From contig NTKA01000011.1 of the NCBI GenBank assembly GCA_002456975.1, positions 1-43,475 on the forward strand: 43,475 bases of DNA, written 5' to 3'. Below, one piece after another: positions 42,787 through 43,475 of this stretch. Both the position numbers and the translations under genes were made by a program. Under the pieces are notes generated by a model. The model did not search any database and had not been told where the DNA came from. It worked only from the letters and a program-made list of their open reading frames with translations. Position 1 is the first letter of the stretch. Every line of letters begins with the position of its first letter. The DNA is from Halieaceae bacterium MED-G27 (GTDB lineage: Bacteria > Pseudomonadota > Gammaproteobacteria > Pseudomonadales > Halieaceae).

Positions 42787-43475
42787 CTAGCGCGGCTGTA
42801 TTTTTGTGAGATGCACCGAGACACTAACGAAGGCGCTCAACCAGCCAATAGCAGCCCCCGCACCACTCAGCAAAATCGCGAGCTCAGGGCTCAATCCAAG
42901 GCTCAATCCAAGGCTCAAAGGCTTACGATCATACAGTTCAAAAAGCCCTTCAGTTGCTGGAGCGATCGATGAACCAATCAACAAAACAACAACGCAACTC
43001 ACCAAACCACCCAGCGCCCCAAGCCACAGGCCTGAATACAAAAAAGGCCGTCTGGCAAAGCGATCACCCCCACCAATTAGCTTTATTACGATGATCTCAT
43101 CGCGCCTTGCTTCAATGCTGAGACGCAGGGTATTCCCTAGGACAAAAATCACGCCTAAGGCCAATAACACCCCGATTGACTGAACGGTGACTTGGCCAGC
43201 TTCGAGCGACGCTTCCAGGCGCTTTAACCAGCGACTATCAACCACGGCTTCAGCTACGCCACTACTTTTTTCGAGATCCTGTGCCAGTGCCTCTATGCCT
43301 GCTTGCCTGACATTAGGTGCTGGATAAACCCACAAGGTATGAGGTAAAGGATTGTTTGTTAACGAATCCATCAGCTGGGTTAAGCCGGTAGCCTCAACGA
43401 ATTCCAACAGCGCGTCATCTCGAGGTTTTAACTCGACTGTGGAAATACCCGGTTTTCGCTCTATCTGAGACAGTA
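42787..43475 (-). CDS. ftsX: Cell division protein FtsX (partial, N-terminus outside window)
   Basis: The C-terminal 229 residues of FtsX, the ABC-type permease that with FtsE controls peptidoglycan hydrolases at the septum. The frame continues open to the window end (43475), so the true start lies outside; the TTG at 43407 is internal. Membrane helices lie around LLALGVIFVLGNTLRLS, PFLYSGLWLGALGGLVSCVVVLLIG and the C-terminal AILLSGAGAAIGWLSAFVSVSVHL. RRDEIIVIKLIGGGDRFARRPF is the diagnostic cytoplasmic FtsX segment. An internal LSLGLSLGLS stretch is encoded by a 12-bp repeat. Confidence 0.93.
   Translation of the reverse strand, partial: LSQIERKPGISTVELKPRDDALLEFVEATGLTQLMDSLTNNPLPHTLWVYPAPNVRQAGIEALAQDLEKSSGVAEAVVDSRWLKRLEASLEAGQVTVQSIGVLLALGVIFVLGNTLRLSIEARRDEIIVIKLIGGGDRFARRPFLYSGLWLGALGGLVSCVVVLLIGSSIAPATEGLFELYDRKPLSLGLSLGLSPELAILLSGAGAAIGWLSAFVSVSVHLTKIQPR
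42888..42918. repeat. 12-bp tandem repeat inside ftsX
   Basis: GGCTCAATCCAA is repeated twice exactly with a partial third copy. In frame it encodes repeated LSLG/LGLS residues in a loop near the last periplasmic region of FtsX. The unit length keeps the frame whatever the copy number. Confidence 0.8.

Noticed and set aside
1-43475. CRISPR arrays, tRNA or rRNA genes, insertion sequences, prophage or defence islands
   Set aside because: No regularly spaced repeats, no tRNA-like or rRNA-like segments, and no transposase, integrase or defence-type genes were seen; nearly all sequence is accounted for by conserved housekeeping genes.

Overview
This window is an ordinary chromosomal stretch of a gammaproteobacterium. 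No phage genes, transposases, CRISPR arrays, rRNA or tRNA genes were seen. Gene content and order resemble Pseudomonas and related marine lineages. Examples are the HAD hydrolase, rppH, lgt, thyA, folA block; the ygfB, pepP, ubiH, ubiI block next to zapA, 6S RNA and ygfA; the gshB, tonB3, algH, ruvX, pilTU, yggS, proC, yggT, metXW, rdgB, hemW block; and ftsX next to rpoH. GC content is moderate and starts are often GTG or TTG. A Cellvibrionales-like marine heterotroph (Halieaceae/OM60 type) is my best guess, as an inference only.

Layout. (1) 1-5221, minus strand: a TonB2-type energising operon in the order DUF3450 coiled-coil protein, long TtpC-type ExbB, short ExbB, two ExbD proteins, TonB, and a TPR protein cut by the window edge. 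(2) 5425-8281, minus: rppH, lgt, thyA and folA; ptsP, which usually sits between rppH and lgt, is missing. (3) 8396-13828: a HAD phosphatase (plus), then ygfB, pepP, ubiH, a ubiI-like gene and an orphan gcvH (minus); gcvT and gcvP are not at this locus. (4) 13958-15419: a small coiled-coil gene, zapA, 6S RNA and ygfA (plus), then an unannotated 50-codon exported or membrane small ORF (minus). (5) 15508-23717, minus: serA, then tkt, epd, pgk, fba and ilvA, covering central carbon metabolism and branched-chain/serine synthesis. (6) 23810-29335, plus: a D-2-hydroxyglutarate dehydrogenase-like flavoprotein, rpiA, metK, ahcY and rsmE. (7) 29796-32460, plus: gshB, a second TonB-like protein, algH and ruvX. 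(8) 32457-34640, minus: the pilus retraction ATPases pilT and pilU. (9) 34697-40739, plus: a tightly overlapping run of yggS, proC, yggT, metX, metW, a DUF4426 gene, rdgB and hemW. (10) 40749-43475, minus: ftsX (cut by the window end), rpoH, a DUF423 gene and trmB.

The most notable signals are regulatory or concern gene integrity. A perfect 27-bp CIRCE element lies in the rpoH leader, implying that the HrcA repressor controls the heat-shock sigma factor. A perfect 20-bp palindrome fills the spacer and -10 region of a strong sigma70 promoter in front of metK-ahcY and is a candidate operator for an S-adenosylhomocysteine-responsive ArsR-family regulator. The pilT reading frame stops early, and its missing C-terminal tail is still present in another frame just before pilU. 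The rsmE start codon lies in the loop of a perfect 9-bp hairpin. A probable small gene with a one-base frameshift lies between rsmE and gshB. I did not find a clearly new multi-gene system; the rest is well-conserved housekeeping.
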